From positions 620,001-684,000 of the forward strand of contig NZ_JACIBV010000001.1 in NCBI RefSeq assembly GCF_014195505.1: a stretch of DNA of 64,000 nucleotides, written 5' to 3'. The DNA comes from Nonomuraea dietziae. GTDB taxonomy: Bacteria; Actinomycetota; Actinomycetes; Streptosporangiales; Streptosporangiaceae. The notes under the pieces are model-generated. The model worked only from the letters and a program-made list of their open reading frames with translations, did no database searches and was not told the DNA's origin. Each line of letters begins with the position of its first letter. Position 1 is the first letter of the stretch. The translations under genes and the position numbers were made by a program. Of this stretch, positions 50,229-58,691 are shown piece by piece.

Positions 50229-52049
50229 TCAGCTGGTGGCGGCCGAAGAGGACGAGCCTAGGCGCATGGGGATCAGGATGGCGTAGCCGTACATGAGCAG
50301 CCCCAGGGCGATCATGAAGATGATGGTGGGCCATTGCCAGACCGGCGGGAGATGAAGGGCGAGGAACCATCCGCGGTCCTCGATGCCGACGATCTTCATG
50401 ACCATGGGCACGAGTCCTTGGGGGAACAGGGGAAGCCAGGCGATGAGGTAGCTGATCGTGACGCCGATGCGGTGCTGGATGGGCAGGTCCGCGGTGGTGG
50501 GCTTGTCGGCCTGGGGTGCCGGGCCGTGCTTCATGAGGTTGAGCAGATCGATCCCATGGTTCTCGAGTCTGCGGTGGGCGATCCGGCCGAGACCCCAGGC
50601 GCTGAGGGCGCCGGTCAGCACACCGGTGGCGATGCCGGCCCAGGGGTGAAGGAGGATGGCGCCGGCCGTGGGCAGGGCGGTGGCGGGGACCGCGATGAGC
50701 ACGAGCCAGGCGACGCTGGTTTCGGCGGTTTCGTCGGCACCGGTGCTGAGCGGGTTGCCACCGCGCTTGTGGGGGTCGGTGCCGGGAACGAGCGAGGTGA
50801 CGCCGAGCAGGACGATGAGCCCGGCGGCGCCGCCGAGGAGCGCGGGCAGCAGGCCGAGTACCCAGGGCCAGGCCCAGGCCTGGCCACTGACGAGGGTGCC
50901 AGCCAGGGACAGCACCACTGCGGCTGGGCCGACGACGACGAGCCAGGCCAGTTGGCGTCCGCGGACGTCGGCGCGTTCCGCGCCGGGGGTCATGAGGGTG
51001 AGCCACAGGGCAGTCCCGTCGGCGCCGTAGAGGTTGGCCGAGGACGCGGCGGCCATCACGATCGCGATGAGTCCCGCGAAGGGGACCATGATCCAGGAGT
51101 CGATGGTGACGAGGAGGAGGGGGGTGACGATGGCGTAGGAGAGGGCGAGGGCGAGGAGCTGGATGCGGACGAGGTCGCGCCACCAGGCGCGCAGTTCCTT
51201 GACGGCGGTGATGCGGGCGCCGCTGGCGGCGGGGAAGGGGCGGGGAGCGCCGCGGCGGGTTGGCATACCGCCGCGAGCGGCCGAGACGACGCGCCGCGAC
51301 AGCAGGACGGCCCAGGCGGCCAGGAGGAGGGCGATCACGCCGGCGCCGGCGACGAGGATGGCGAGGGCGAGGGGCCAGGGGGCTTCGATGGCGGCCACGC
51401 CCCAGCCGGAGGGCAGCGCCCGGACGAGGACCTGGGACCAGGCGGCGGTGTCGGTGCCGCCCAGAGCTACGAAGGGCGCCCAGCCATTGCTGCACAGGGC
51501 GATGGCGGTGCCGATCGCGATGCCGACGGCGGCCGCGGTGGCGCGGGAACGGACGAACAGCCCGATGAGCGCCACGATGACGCGGGAGACCATCACCATG
51601 GTGATGAGCGTGGTGACGGCTGCTCCCAGGCCGATGAGCACTCCGGCCGGGCCGAAGCGCCAGCCGTACACGGGCAGGGACAGCAGGGCAATGAGATTGA
51701 CCGCAGGTGCGGGGCCCGCGAAAGCTCCAGCGAGCAGTGCCGCCGCGATCCGGCCTGGCGTGGCCGGGAGCATGGAGAAGTATTCGGGGCGCAGGGCCTC
51801 GCTGCCGCCCCCGAAGAGGATGGGGCCGAAGATCCAGCCGGAGAACCACACGGCCAGGGTGTGGGGCAGGTAGGCGGGCCACAGCACGGCGACGGCGATC
51901 GTTCCGAAGGCCAGGAGCACCCCGAGCGAGACGCCGGTGTAGAGGTTGGCGGCGTCATCACCGCGCAGAGAGTTGCGCATGAGAGCCAGCCGCATGCGGA
52001 TCATGTGCTGCGCCAGGGCGGTCGGGCCGGGGGTCAGGAGGTGAGCCAT
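50229..52049 (-). CDS. ABC-2-like large membrane permease
   Basis: A 606-residue protein with about 14 hydrophobic segments, partner of the overlapping ATPase. There is no sequence signature beyond the general ABC-2 build: a short cytosolic N-terminus (I-R-M-R-L-A-L-M-R-N-S-L-R), two bundles of helices, and a basic central loop (R-R-G-A-P-R-P-F-P). It overlaps the ATPase gene by 16 bp. Location with an ATPase and a two-component system suggests a resistance or export system for a membrane-active compound (inference). Confidence 0.82.
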   Translation of the reverse strand: MAHLLTPGPTALAQHMIRMRLALMRNSLRGDDAANLYTGVSLGVLLAFGTIAVAVLWPAYLPHTLAVWFSGWIFGPILFGGGSEALRPEYFSMLPATPGRIAAALLAGAFAGPAPAVNLIALLSLPVYGWRFGPAGVLIGLGAAVTTLITMVMVSRVIVALIGLFVRSRATAAAVGIAIGTAIALCSNGWAPFVALGGTDTAAWSQVLVRALPSGWGVAAIEAPWPLALAILVAGAGVIALLLAAWAVLLSRRVVSAARGGMPTRRGAPRPFPAASGARITAVKELRAWWRDLVRIQLLALALSYAIVTPLLLVTIDSWIMVPFAGLIAIVMAAASSANLYGADGTALWLTLMTPGAERADVRGRQLAWLVVVGPAAVVLSLAGTLVSGQAWAWPWVLGLLPALLGGAAGLIVLLGVTSLVPGTDPHKRGGNPLSTGADETAETSVAWLVLIAVPATALPTAGAILLHPWAGIATGVLTGALSAWGLGRIAHRRLENHGIDLLNLMKHGPAPQADKPTTADLPIQHRIGVTISYLIAWLPLFPQGLVPMVMKIVGIEDRGWFLALHLPPVWQWPTIIFMIALGLLMYGYAILIPMRLGSSSSAATS

Positions 52050-52801
52050 GCCAGCCCCTCCGTTCCTCCGGCGCGGGCGCCGACGAGATCGACGAAGGCG
52101 TCCTCCAGGGTTCCGGCGCCGCGTACATCGGCCAGCGTCCCGGCGGCCACGACGCGGCCGTCGGAGATGACGCCCACGTGGTCGCAGAGCTGCTCGACGA
52201 GGGCCATGACGTGGCTGGAGATGATCACGGAGCCGCCGTTGGCTGCGAACCTGCGCAGGATGGTCCTGATCGTGGCCGCGGAGACGGGGTCGACGGCCTC
52301 GAAGGGCTCGTCCAGGACGAGCAGACGGGGCGCGTGCAGGAGGGCGACGGCCAGCCCGATCTTCTTGCGCATGCCGGTGGAGTATTCGATGACCAGGCTC
52401 CGCTCCGCGGAGTCCAGTTCGAGGATCTGGAGGAGTTCGTCGGTGCGCTCGGCGACGACGGCGGGCGGCAGGCCGCGCAGCAGGCCGAGGTAGGTGAGGA
52501 CCTCGCGGCCGGTGAGCCGTTCCGGCATGGCGTTGCCGTCGGGCAGCACGCCGATCAGTCCCTTGGCCTGAACGGTGTCGCGCCAGACGTCGACGCCGAA
52601 GATCTCGGCGCTGCCGGCGTCGGGGCGGAGCAGGCCGACGGCCATGGCCAGGGTGGTGGTCTTGCCGGCACCGTTGGGGCCGACCAGACCGTAGAAGGAT
52701 CCGGCGGGGACGGTGAGGTGGATGTCGTCGACGGCCAGGTGGTCGCCGAAGGCTTTGCGGAGTCCGATGGTGCGCAGAGCGGGCTCCCGGTGTGTTGGCA
52801 T
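52034..52801 (-). CDS. ABC transporter ATPase (drug/antibiotic export type)
   Basis: A 255-residue ATPase: Walker A G-P-N-G-A-G-K-T-T, signature Y-S-T-G-M-R-K-K (serine replaces the usual L-S-G-G start), Walker B L-L-V-L-D-E-P-F-E-A-V-D and switch S-S-H-V. It belongs to the DrrA/CcmA class that pairs with ABC-2 permeases. AAGG lies just before the ATG at 52801; the frame is open further upstream through the palindrome region. It is the first gene of the four-gene operon running down to 48401. A 32-bp perfect palindrome sits 64 bp upstream. Confidence 0.9.
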   Translation of the reverse strand: MPTHREPALRTIGLRKAFGDHLAVDDIHLTVPAGSFYGLVGPNGAGKTTTLAMAVGLLRPDAGSAEIFGVDVWRDTVQAKGLIGVLPDGNAMPERLTGREVLTYLGLLRGLPPAVVAERTDELLQILELDSAERSLVIEYSTGMRKKIGLAVALLHAPRLLVLDEPFEAVDPVSAATIRTILRRFAANGGSVIISSHVMALVEQLCDHVGVISDGRVVAAGTLADVRGAGTLEDAFVDLVGARAGGTEGLAWLTS

Positions 52802-52864
52802 GCCTTGAGAATCTCGCGGGGGCAGGGGGTGGCGGATCGTCCGGCCGGAGAGCGGGATGGTGGA

Positions 52865-52896
52865 TTCCGGCATCAACCGATCGGTTGATGCCGGAA
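52865..52896. promoter_or_regulatory. 32-bp perfect palindrome upstream of the ABC operon
   Basis: The 16-base half TTCCGGCATCAACCGA is followed immediately by its exact reverse complement. The core AACCGATCGGTT resembles TetR-family operators. It is placed 64-95 bp upstream of the ATPase start, where a repressor or activator of the operon would bind. No TetR gene is adjacent. Confidence 0.7.
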
Positions 52897-53276
52897 GGGG
52901 CGACCCGCCCACCGCAACCGAAGTGCCGACTTGCCATATCCCGGTCGTCCGCACCGGCTCAGGCTGGACCGCCGCCGTGCCGAGCCCGCGCACGCCCGGG
53001 TTCGTCTCACTTCGCGCGGCGGCGACAGCGGGCGCCGCACTGACGCAGACGATCACCCGGGGCCTACGCCGTGGGCTGATCCCTCTGGCCTCTGGTACGG
53101 CTGAGCGAGCAGCCGTACCAGAGCGCCGGCAACCTTGTCCGAAGGTGAAGCCGATGCGGGCGGGTGGGCGCGCGGGCAAGCCCTGCGCGCTCAGCCGGAG
53201 GGGACGACGCCCGGCTGCTGATCCTGAACGGCACCCCGATCGCGGGCGCACGACGACCAGGTGCTGCCTGTCGCTG
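52897..53276. other. 380-bp gap with a terminator-like hairpin
   Basis: No supported gene. Bases 53090-53103 (CTCTGGTACGGCTG) pair perfectly with 53110-53123 around a 6-nt loop. The 14-bp stem may end transcription from the GNAT gene, although it lies about 150 bp beyond its stop. The stretch between 53124 and 53276 looks like leftover coding DNA but cannot be assigned. Confidence 0.5.
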
Positions 53277-53846
53277 TCAGGTGGTGAATGCGTGCAGGCC
53301 GGCGGTGCTCAGGGTCTGCTCCGCGCCGAACTCCTCGAAGGTGCTGACATGGCGGAAGCCGAGACGGGCGGCGAGCTTGAGGGAACGCAGATGGGCTGTC
53401 TGGGTCACGACCACGACCGGCTGATCGGGTAGTTCCTCGGCGGCGGCGCGCAACACGGTCGTCGCGGCCTCGAACGCGAGTCCCGCGCCCCACGCGCTGC
53501 GCCGCAGCACATAGGACAGTTCCAGCTCCTCGCCATCCTCGATGACGTGGCCGGGCCGGTCGGCCGACCGGCGCTCGAGGGCCAGTGTTCCGACGAGCCG
53601 GTTGGTCGTGATGTCCGCGATGACGAAACTTCCGGGATGGGATGTCAGGCCGGCGGCGCCGACGGCATCGATGTACCACTCGACGTCGCCGCGGGGCTTC
53701 GGACCGCCCAGATATGCCCTGACCTCGGGATCGGTGGCTAGCTCAATGAATCCTTCGCGGTCGATCTCCTGCGCCTTGCGCAGCAGGAGCCGATCCGAGG
53801 CGAGTTCCGTCGCGGACAGCGTGAGCGAATGGATCATGGTGACCAT
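53277..53846 (-). CDS. GNAT acetyltransferase (RimJ/RimL type)
   Basis: A 189-residue acetyltransferase: S-D-R-L-L-L-R-K-A at the start of strand 1, E-L-S-Y-V-L-R-R-S-A-W-G-A-G-L-A-F-E-A (acetyl-CoA loop) and T-A-H-L-R-S-L-K-L-A-A-R-L-G-F. This is the RimJ/RimL-like layout that modifies protein N-termini or small amines. AAGGAGG lies 12 nt before the ATG at 53846, longer than ideal. The gene follows the P450-ferredoxin genes on the same strand after a small coding relic. Confidence 0.83.
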   Translation of the reverse strand: MVTMIHSLTLSATELASDRLLLRKAQEIDREGFIELATDPEVRAYLGGPKPRGDVEWYIDAVGAAGLTSHPGSFVIADITTNRLVGTLALERRSADRPGHVIEDGEELELSYVLRRSAWGAGLAFEAATTVLRAAAEELPDQPVVVVTQTAHLRSLKLAARLGFRHVSTFEEFGAEQTLSTAGLHAFTT

Positions 53847-53859
53847 CCTGGCGGTGAAC

Positions 53860-53991
53860 CTCCTTGGCGTTCAAGCGGACCATCCGCCACCGTTGGCTCC
53901 ATCGCGCCGGACCCCGCCGTGACCGGAGCCACCACCGCCCGCGTTGAGCGCGGGTTCCCGCGCCGATGACGAGCACGGCGGCGGAGCCGTC
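53860..53991 (-). pseudogene. Possible truncated ferredoxin reductase start
   Basis: An ATG overlapping the ferredoxin stop (ATGA) reads M-T-A-P-P-P. A one-base shift in the CCGCCGCCG run gives V-L-V-I-G-A-G-T-R-A, the beginning of a Rossmann FAD-binding motif. A ferredoxin reductase is the expected next gene after a P450-ferredoxin pair. The reading ends after about 40 codons. Tentative. Confidence 0.3.
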
Positions 53992-54190
53992 ATCGGCCTT
54001 CCTGGGCGCGGATGGCCGCGGCCGGGCAGAGCGCCACGGCGTCGCGGACGGCGTCGTGCAGGTCGGGGTGGGGTGTGGGATCGCGAAGCATGACGACGCC
54101 GTCCTGCTCGCGCTGGTCGAAGACGTCCGGCGCGGACAGGACGCACTGACCGGCGGCCACGCAGCGGTCCTGGTCGGTGATCACTCTCAT
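53990..54190 (-). CDS. 3Fe-4S ferredoxin
   Basis: A 66-residue ferredoxin with Cys10, Cys16 and Cys55 (C-V-A-A-G-Q-C and L-C-P-A-A-A). The second position of the usual CxxCxxC motif is not Cys, which gives a [3Fe-4S] cluster typical of actinobacterial P450 redox partners. The start overlaps the P450 stop (ATGA), so it almost certainly donates electrons to that P450. Confidence 0.92.
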   Translation of the reverse strand: MRVITDQDRCVAAGQCVLSAPDVFDQREQDGVVMLRDPTPHPDLHDAVRDAVALCPAAAIRAQEGR

Positions 54191-55413
54191 GCCTGCTCCC
54201 AGGTGACGGGAAGCCGCCGCACCCCGTAGGCCAGGGACGCCTCGCGCATGGAGATCTCAGCCGCTGGCACGGCCAGGCGCAGTGCGGGAAACCGCTCGAA
54301 CAGCATGCGATAGCCGATGCGCATCTCGATCCTCGCCAGCTGCTGACCGAGACACTGGTGCACGCCGTGGCCGAAGGCCAGGTGGTGCCGGGCTCCCTCA
54401 CGTCCGAGCCGCAGGACGTCGGGGTCGGCGAACCGCGCCGGATCACGATTGACCGCGGGCAGCCCGATGATCACGGTCTCGCCCGCGCGGATGAGCTGCC
54501 CGTCCAGCTCGACGTCCGCCAAGGCGGCACGACTGGGCGAGCCCCGGTGAATGATGGTCAGGTAACGTAGCAGCTCCTCGACCGCGCTGTCGGTCAGTGA
54601 GGTGTCGGCGCGGTAGGCGTCGAGTTGCCCGGGGTGGCGCAGGAGGGCGAAGACGCCGAGGGCGAGCATGTTCGCGGTGGTCTCGTGCCCGGCGATCAGC
54701 AGCGCCAACCCGATGGTGGTCAGCTCCTCGTCGGTCAGGTCACTGTCGGTGATCAACCCGCCCAGCAGGTCGTCGGTGGGGCTCGAACGCTTGTGCCGCA
54801 CCAGGTCGGCGAAGTAGTCGGTGAGCCGTCCCGCGGCGACCGTGGCCTGTTCCACGGAGGCCTCCAGATCGACGGCCACGGCGGTCTGCTCCTGGAAGAA
54901 GGCGTGATCCTCGTAGGGAACGCCGAGCAGCTCGCAGATCACCAGCGAGGGGATCGGCAGAGCGAACGCCTGCACGAGATCGACGGGCGGCCCGGCCTTG
55001 GCCATGGCGTCCAGGTGGTCGGCGGTGATCTGGACGATCCGAGGCTCGAGGCGCCTCATCCGCTGAACGGTGAACTGCCCGGTCAGCAGGCGACGGAACC
55101 GCCTGTGATCCGGATCGTCCATGACGACGAACATGCCGGGCGCCGGCTTGTCACCGCTCCCGGCCAGGACGTTGCGCCGCGGAAGCGGCGAGTGCTTGAG
55201 ATCCATCCGGACGCTGAAGCGTGGATCGGCCAGGACCCTGCGTGCGGCGTCGTAGCCGGTGACCAGCCAGCCGACGTGGCCGTCCGGAAAGGCCAGCCGG
55301 GTGAGGGGCTGGGAGTCACGCAGCCGCGTCAGCTCTTCGGGCGGGTCGAACGGGCAGGCGGGGTCGCGCCGGGTGGGCAGGGTCACCGGGGTTCCGAGAT
55401 TCTGATCGGTCAC
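54187..55413 (-). CDS. Cytochrome P450 (CYP105-like)
   Basis: A 408-residue P450: [10 protein letters not shown] near the N-terminus, I-helix A-G-H-E-T-T (241-246), ExxR Glu280...Arg283 and haem loop [10 protein letters not shown] with Cys354. The sequence resembles the CYP105 group, which hydroxylates varied xenobiotics and macrolides. A ferredoxin is translationally coupled downstream. It is divergent from a TetR gene with an operator-like dyad in between, so expression is probably induced by a substrate. Confidence 0.92.
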   Translation of the reverse strand: MTDQNLGTPVTLPTRRDPACPFDPPEELTRLRDSQPLTRLAFPDGHVGWLVTGYDAARRVLADPRFSVRMDLKHSPLPRRNVLAGSGDKPAPGMFVVMDDPDHRRFRRLLTGQFTVQRMRRLEPRIVQITADHLDAMAKAGPPVDLVQAFALPIPSLVICELLGVPYEDHAFFQEQTAVAVDLEASVEQATVAAGRLTDYFADLVRHKRSSPTDDLLGGLITDSDLTDEELTTIGLALLIAGHETTANMLALGVFALLRHPGQLDAYRADTSLTDSAVEELLRYLTIIHRGSPSRAALADVELDGQLIRAGETVIIGLPAVNRDPARFADPDVLRLGREGARHHLAFGHGVHQCLGQQLARIEMRIGYRMLFERFPALRLAVPAAEISMREASLAYGVRRLPVTWEQA

Positions 55414-55446
55414 TGACGCAGCTCCGTTCCGGAAATTTGATATCTG

Positions 55447-55462
55447 ACTCTATTTTGAGAGT
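55447..55462. promoter_or_regulatory. Putative TetR operator of the P450 genes
   Basis: ACTCT-ATTTTG-AGAGT, a perfect dyad in the 83-bp divergent gap between the P450 and tetR starts. A TACATT box (55485-55490) lies 6 nt before the tetR ATG, suggesting a leaderless tetR message. Confidence 0.6.
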
Positions 55463-55496
55463 AAACCATCATTTGCTGGTGCGGTACATTTCGAGC

Positions 55497-56075
55497 ATGG
55501 GCACCAGCGGGCTACGCGAACGCAAGAAGGCCAGGACCAGGGAGGCGATCCTGCGCGAAGCGTTCAGGCTCTTCCGTGAACGCGGCTACAACGCCACCAC
55601 CATCGACCAGATCGCCGAGGCCGCCGAGATCTCGCCCGCGACCTTCTTCCGCTACTTCCCGACGAAGGAGGACCTGGTCACCTTCGATCGTTTCCCTCCG
55701 CTCATCGAGGCTCTCCAGGTCCAGCCGCCCGGTGACCCGGTCGCCGTCCTGCGCGGCGCGTTCCGTACGGCGTTCGCCTCCCTGACCGCCGAGGAGATCG
55801 CCGCGGGGCATGCGCGGGAGGTGTTCGCGGCGACCGTCCCCGAGCTGCTGGCCGCCAACCTGTGCAGGAGCCCCGGCTTGCTGCGGGAGCTTTCCGAGAT
55901 CGTCGCGGACAGGGCGGGATGCGGCGCGGACGACCCCCGGATCCGCAACGTCGCCGGCGCCGTCTTCGGGGTCGTGGCCATGGTCTGGCTGCAATGGGCG
56001 CAGGACCCCGACATGGACGGGCCCGCCGAGATCGACAGGGCACTCGCCCACCTGGAGTCCGGCCTAAGCCTGTAG
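55497..56075 (+). CDS. TetR-family repressor
   Basis: A 192-residue TetR protein: R-E-R-K-K-A-R-T-R-E-A-I, A-F-R-L-F-R-E-R-G-Y-N-A-T-T-I-D-Q, S-P-A-T-F-F-R-Y-F-P-T-K-E-D. The C-terminal helices carry W-L-Q-W-A-Q. ATG 55497 coincides with the predicted transcription start. It is divergent from the P450-ferredoxin operon, its likely target. Confidence 0.9.
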   Translation: MGTSGLRERKKARTREAILREAFRLFRERGYNATTIDQIAEAAEISPATFFRYFPTKEDLVTFDRFPPLIEALQVQPPGDPVAVLRGAFRTAFASLTAEEIAAGHAREVFAATVPELLAANLCRSPGLLRELSEIVADRAGCGADDPRIRNVAGAVFGVVAMVWLQWAQDPDMDGPAEIDRALAHLESGLSL

Positions 56076-56084
56076 GCGTGTCGC

Positions 56085-56897
56085 TCAACTGGGCAAGGCG
56101 GCGATCTCCACGCGGTGACCGTCGCTGTCGGACAGGAACGCCGCCAGCGCCCGCCCCTGCTCGGCCACGGTGGTGCGGTCGGCTCGTGAGAAGCGGCGCA
56201 GCGGAGTGACGGTCACGGCGCCTGCCTTGACGTTCCAGGTCGCGGCGACCCGGCCGTCGACCAGGACAACGCGGGCGCCTGCGACCGACAGGCCGCGATG
56301 GGCGTCGTCGATGATCCGGCTGCGGTCGTGGTAACCGAGGATCGCGTTGTCGAAGGCCGGCAGGAACCGCACGGGGGCGGGTGTGTCGGGGTCGGGGCGC
56401 GGCGCGTCGGGGAGGTCCAGCAGTTCCCGGCCTCGCTCGTCGCGGAAGGTGACCAGCTCCTCGCGTATCGCGGCCACCGCGGCCGGCAGTCCGGCCAGGC
56501 CGCACCAGGCTCGCAGGTCGGCCGTGGCGGCGGGGCCGAAGGCGGCCAGATAGCGCCGTACCAGCGCCTCGCCGACCGGATCGGAGCCCTCGGGGGCCGG
56601 CGGGTCGATGTCGTGGCGGGCCCGCCAGGCCAGGACGTCGTCGGCGGCGAGGAGGTGGACGGTGCGGCGCATGAGGTGGGTCCGGACCACGCTCCGCCCG
56701 GTCAGCAGGGCCGAGAGCACCGCCGGGTCGAACGCGCGCAGCCGCGACCAGAGCCCGACGAACGGTTCCTGCGGTTCCTGCGCCTGCAGTCCGCACAGGT
56801 GCGCGACGGCGTCGAGGACCGGCATGTCCGCGCGATCGAGCAGCAACTGCCGCGCCAGGGTCGCGCGGTTGAGCGTCCGGGTGTCGAGAACGGTCAT
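56085..56897 (-). CDS. Winged-helix DNA-binding domain protein (HTH_42 family)
   Basis: A 270-residue protein of the family related to YcaQ DNA glycosylase: L-N-R-A-T-L-A-R-Q-L-L-L, L-C-G-L-Q-A-Q-E-P-Q-E-P-F-V-G-L, L-M-R-R-T-V-H-L-L-A-A-D-D, F-L-P-A-F-D-N-A-I-L-G-Y-H-D-R. These are the conserved blocks of the actinobacterial HTH_42 proteins, whose role is unproven but may involve DNA repair. ATG 56897 matches the usual N-terminus; a longer frame lacks conservation. Convergent with the tetR gene. Confidence 0.85.
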   Translation of the reverse strand: MTVLDTRTLNRATLARQLLLDRADMPVLDAVAHLCGLQAQEPQEPFVGLWSRLRAFDPAVLSALLTGRSVVRTHLMRRTVHLLAADDVLAWRARHDIDPPAPEGSDPVGEALVRRYLAAFGPAATADLRAWCGLAGLPAAVAAIREELVTFRDERGRELLDLPDAPRPDPDTPAPVRFLPAFDNAILGYHDRSRIIDDAHRGLSVAGARVVLVDGRVAATWNVKAGAVTVTPLRRFSRADRTTVAEQGRALAAFLSDSDGHRVEIAALPS

Positions 56898-57042
56898 CGG
56901 GGCCACGCCGCTCGTGTGGTGGGCGACGGGTCGTAGGACACGCTCAGGATCATGGTGGTTGTTCCCTTCGGAAGAAGGTGCGGAGACAGGAGGGTGGTGG
57001 GGAGGACGGACGGGGCGCGCCTCCCTCACCACGCATGACGGC

Positions 57043-57465
57043 TCAGCCGTTGTACTCGCTCACGACGTCCACGACCCAGACGACGCCGAAGCGGTCCGTG
57101 AGCATCCCGTACAGCGGCGCCCACTGCGCAGGCGCCAACGGCTGCGCGATGGTCGCTCCGGCGGACAGTTTCTCCCAGTACGCGGTGACTTCCTCCGTGG
57201 TCTCGCCGCGGAGGGAGACGAAGAAGGAGTTCTCACCCCGCTCCCACGGCGTTCGCGAGGGCACGTCGTAGGCCATCACGTGGAAGCCGTTGTCCGCGAC
57301 CACCTGGCCCCACATCACCTGGTCCGCCTCGGCGGGGTCCTGCACGCTCCCAGCGTCCTTGTACGTGACGGCGGCGAGGTCACCACCGAACACGGCCTGG
57401 TAGAACTCGAGCGCCGCGCGGGCGTCGCCCCGGAAGTTCAGATGAGTCACGGACTTGACGGACAT
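57043..57465 (-). CDS. VOC-family PhnB-like protein
   Basis: A 140-residue protein of the PhnB / 3-demethylubiquinone-methyltransferase-like branch: T-H-L-N-F-R-G-D-A-R-A-A-L-E-F-Y, V-F-G-G-D-L, V-M-A-Y-D-V-P and W-A-P-L-Y-G-M-L-T-D-R-F-G-V-V-W. No metal triad can be assigned with confidence. It is divergent from a WYL-type regulator gene with about 150 bp between, so control by that regulator is plausible. Confidence 0.85.
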   Translation of the reverse strand: MSVKSVTHLNFRGDARAALEFYQAVFGGDLAAVTYKDAGSVQDPAEADQVMWGQVVADNGFHVMAYDVPSRTPWERGENSFFVSLRGETTEEVTAYWEKLSAGATIAQPLAPAQWAPLYGMLTDRFGVVWVVDVVSEYNG

Positions 57466-57614
57466 GGTCGGCTCCCAGCCTTCGGTGATTGTCTCCGGAC
57501 GCTCTGAAGCGCCCGGACCGGACTGCCGATCTCGGAATCGGCTGTCCGGCCTGAGGCAACAGTCGCAGGGGTAGCGGTCAGGGTGTGGCCGCTTCTCGGG
57601 GCAGTATGGGGTTC

Positions 57615-58601
57615 ATGCCGAAGACCTCAGCGCGACTGCTGTCACTGCTCTCGCTGCTCCAGGCGCGCCGGGACTGGCCGGGGGCGCTGCTGGCCGAGCG
57701 GCTGGACGTCAGCCCGCGCACCGTGCGTCGTGACGTCGAGCGCCTGCGCGAGCTCGGCTATCCCATCACCGCCTTCAAGGGGCCCGACGGCGGGTACCGG
57801 CTCGACGCCGGCACGGAGCTGCCCCCGTTGCTGTTCGACGACGAGCAGGCCGTCGCCCTGGCCATCGCGCTCCAGATCGCCGCCACCGCCGGTGCCGGCA
57901 TAGAGGAGGCCGCGGCGCGCGCGCTGAACACCGTCCGGCAGGTGATGCCCGCACGGCTGCGCCGCCGGATCGACACCCTCCAGGTGAGCGCCGTCGAGCG
58001 CCCCTCGACCCGGCCGGACCCACAGGTCGACAGCAGCGTGCTCATGGCTCTCAGCGCCGCCGTCCACGCCCGCGAGGTGCTGCGCTTCGACTACGCGCCC
58101 GCAGGGGCGGACGACGACGGCGGCCGTACCCCGCCTCGCCGGGTGCAGCCCCATCACCTCGTCACCTGGGGCGGGCGCTGGTACCTCGTCGCCTGGGACC
58201 TCGACCGCGAGGACTGGCGCACCTTCCGGGCCGATCGGATCACCCCGCGCACCCCCACAGGGCCCCGCTTCAGCCCGCGCGAGCTGCCCGGAGGCGAGGT
58301 GGCCGCCTTCCTGGCCGGCAGGTTCCGGGGCTCCGACGGCTCCGGCGACTGGCCCTGCCGTGGCGAGGTGATCCTCGACCTGCCCGCCGCCGCGGTGTCC
58401 AGCTACACCCGCGACGGAGTCGTCGAGGAACTCGGCCAGGACCGCTGCCGGCTCGTCCTTGGCTCGTGGTCATGGACCGGCCTGGCCGCCACCGTCGGCA
58501 CCTTCGACGCAGACATCGAGGTCGTCGGCCCGGCCGAGCTCAAGGAAGCCTTCGCGCACCTGGCCGGCCGTTACACCAGGGCCGCGACCGCCACCCTCTA
58601 G
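57615..58601 (+). CDS. HTH-WYL (YafY-type) transcriptional regulator
   Basis: A 328-residue regulator. A DeoR-like winged helix (residues 1-60: L-L-S-L-L-S-L-L-Q-A-R-R-D-W-P-G, V-S-P-R-T-V-R-R-D-V) is followed by a WYL domain (about 140-230: L-R-F-D-Y, then G-G-R-W-Y-L-V-A-W-D) and the WCX extension. WYL domains bind nucleic acid or nucleotides. ATG 57615 lies close after a TATGGG box, so the leader is short. The divergent VOC gene is the likely target. Confidence 0.88.
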   Translation: MPKTSARLLSLLSLLQARRDWPGALLAERLDVSPRTVRRDVERLRELGYPITAFKGPDGGYRLDAGTELPPLLFDDEQAVALAIALQIAATAGAGIEEAAARALNTVRQVMPARLRRRIDTLQVSAVERPSTRPDPQVDSSVLMALSAAVHAREVLRFDYAPAGADDDGGRTPPRRVQPHHLVTWGGRWYLVAWDLDREDWRTFRADRITPRTPTGPRFSPRELPGGEVAAFLAGRFRGSDGSGDWPCRGEVILDLPAAAVSSYTRDGVVEELGQDRCRLVLGSWSWTGLAATVGTFDADIEVVGPAELKEAFAHLAGRYTRAATATL

Positions 58602-58691
58602 AGCGGCCCTGTGGCCTGGCCTGTGGCGTGGGGCGGCTCTCGGCATGCTGCTCGTCCTGGCCGGGCGGTCGTGCTGCAGGGATCGGCCTGG

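Noticed and set aside
50334..52493. Plus-strand 719-residue open frame
   Set aside because: Antisense to the ABC-2 permease and ATPase; composition is Gly/Glu/Asp-rich repeats with no motif.
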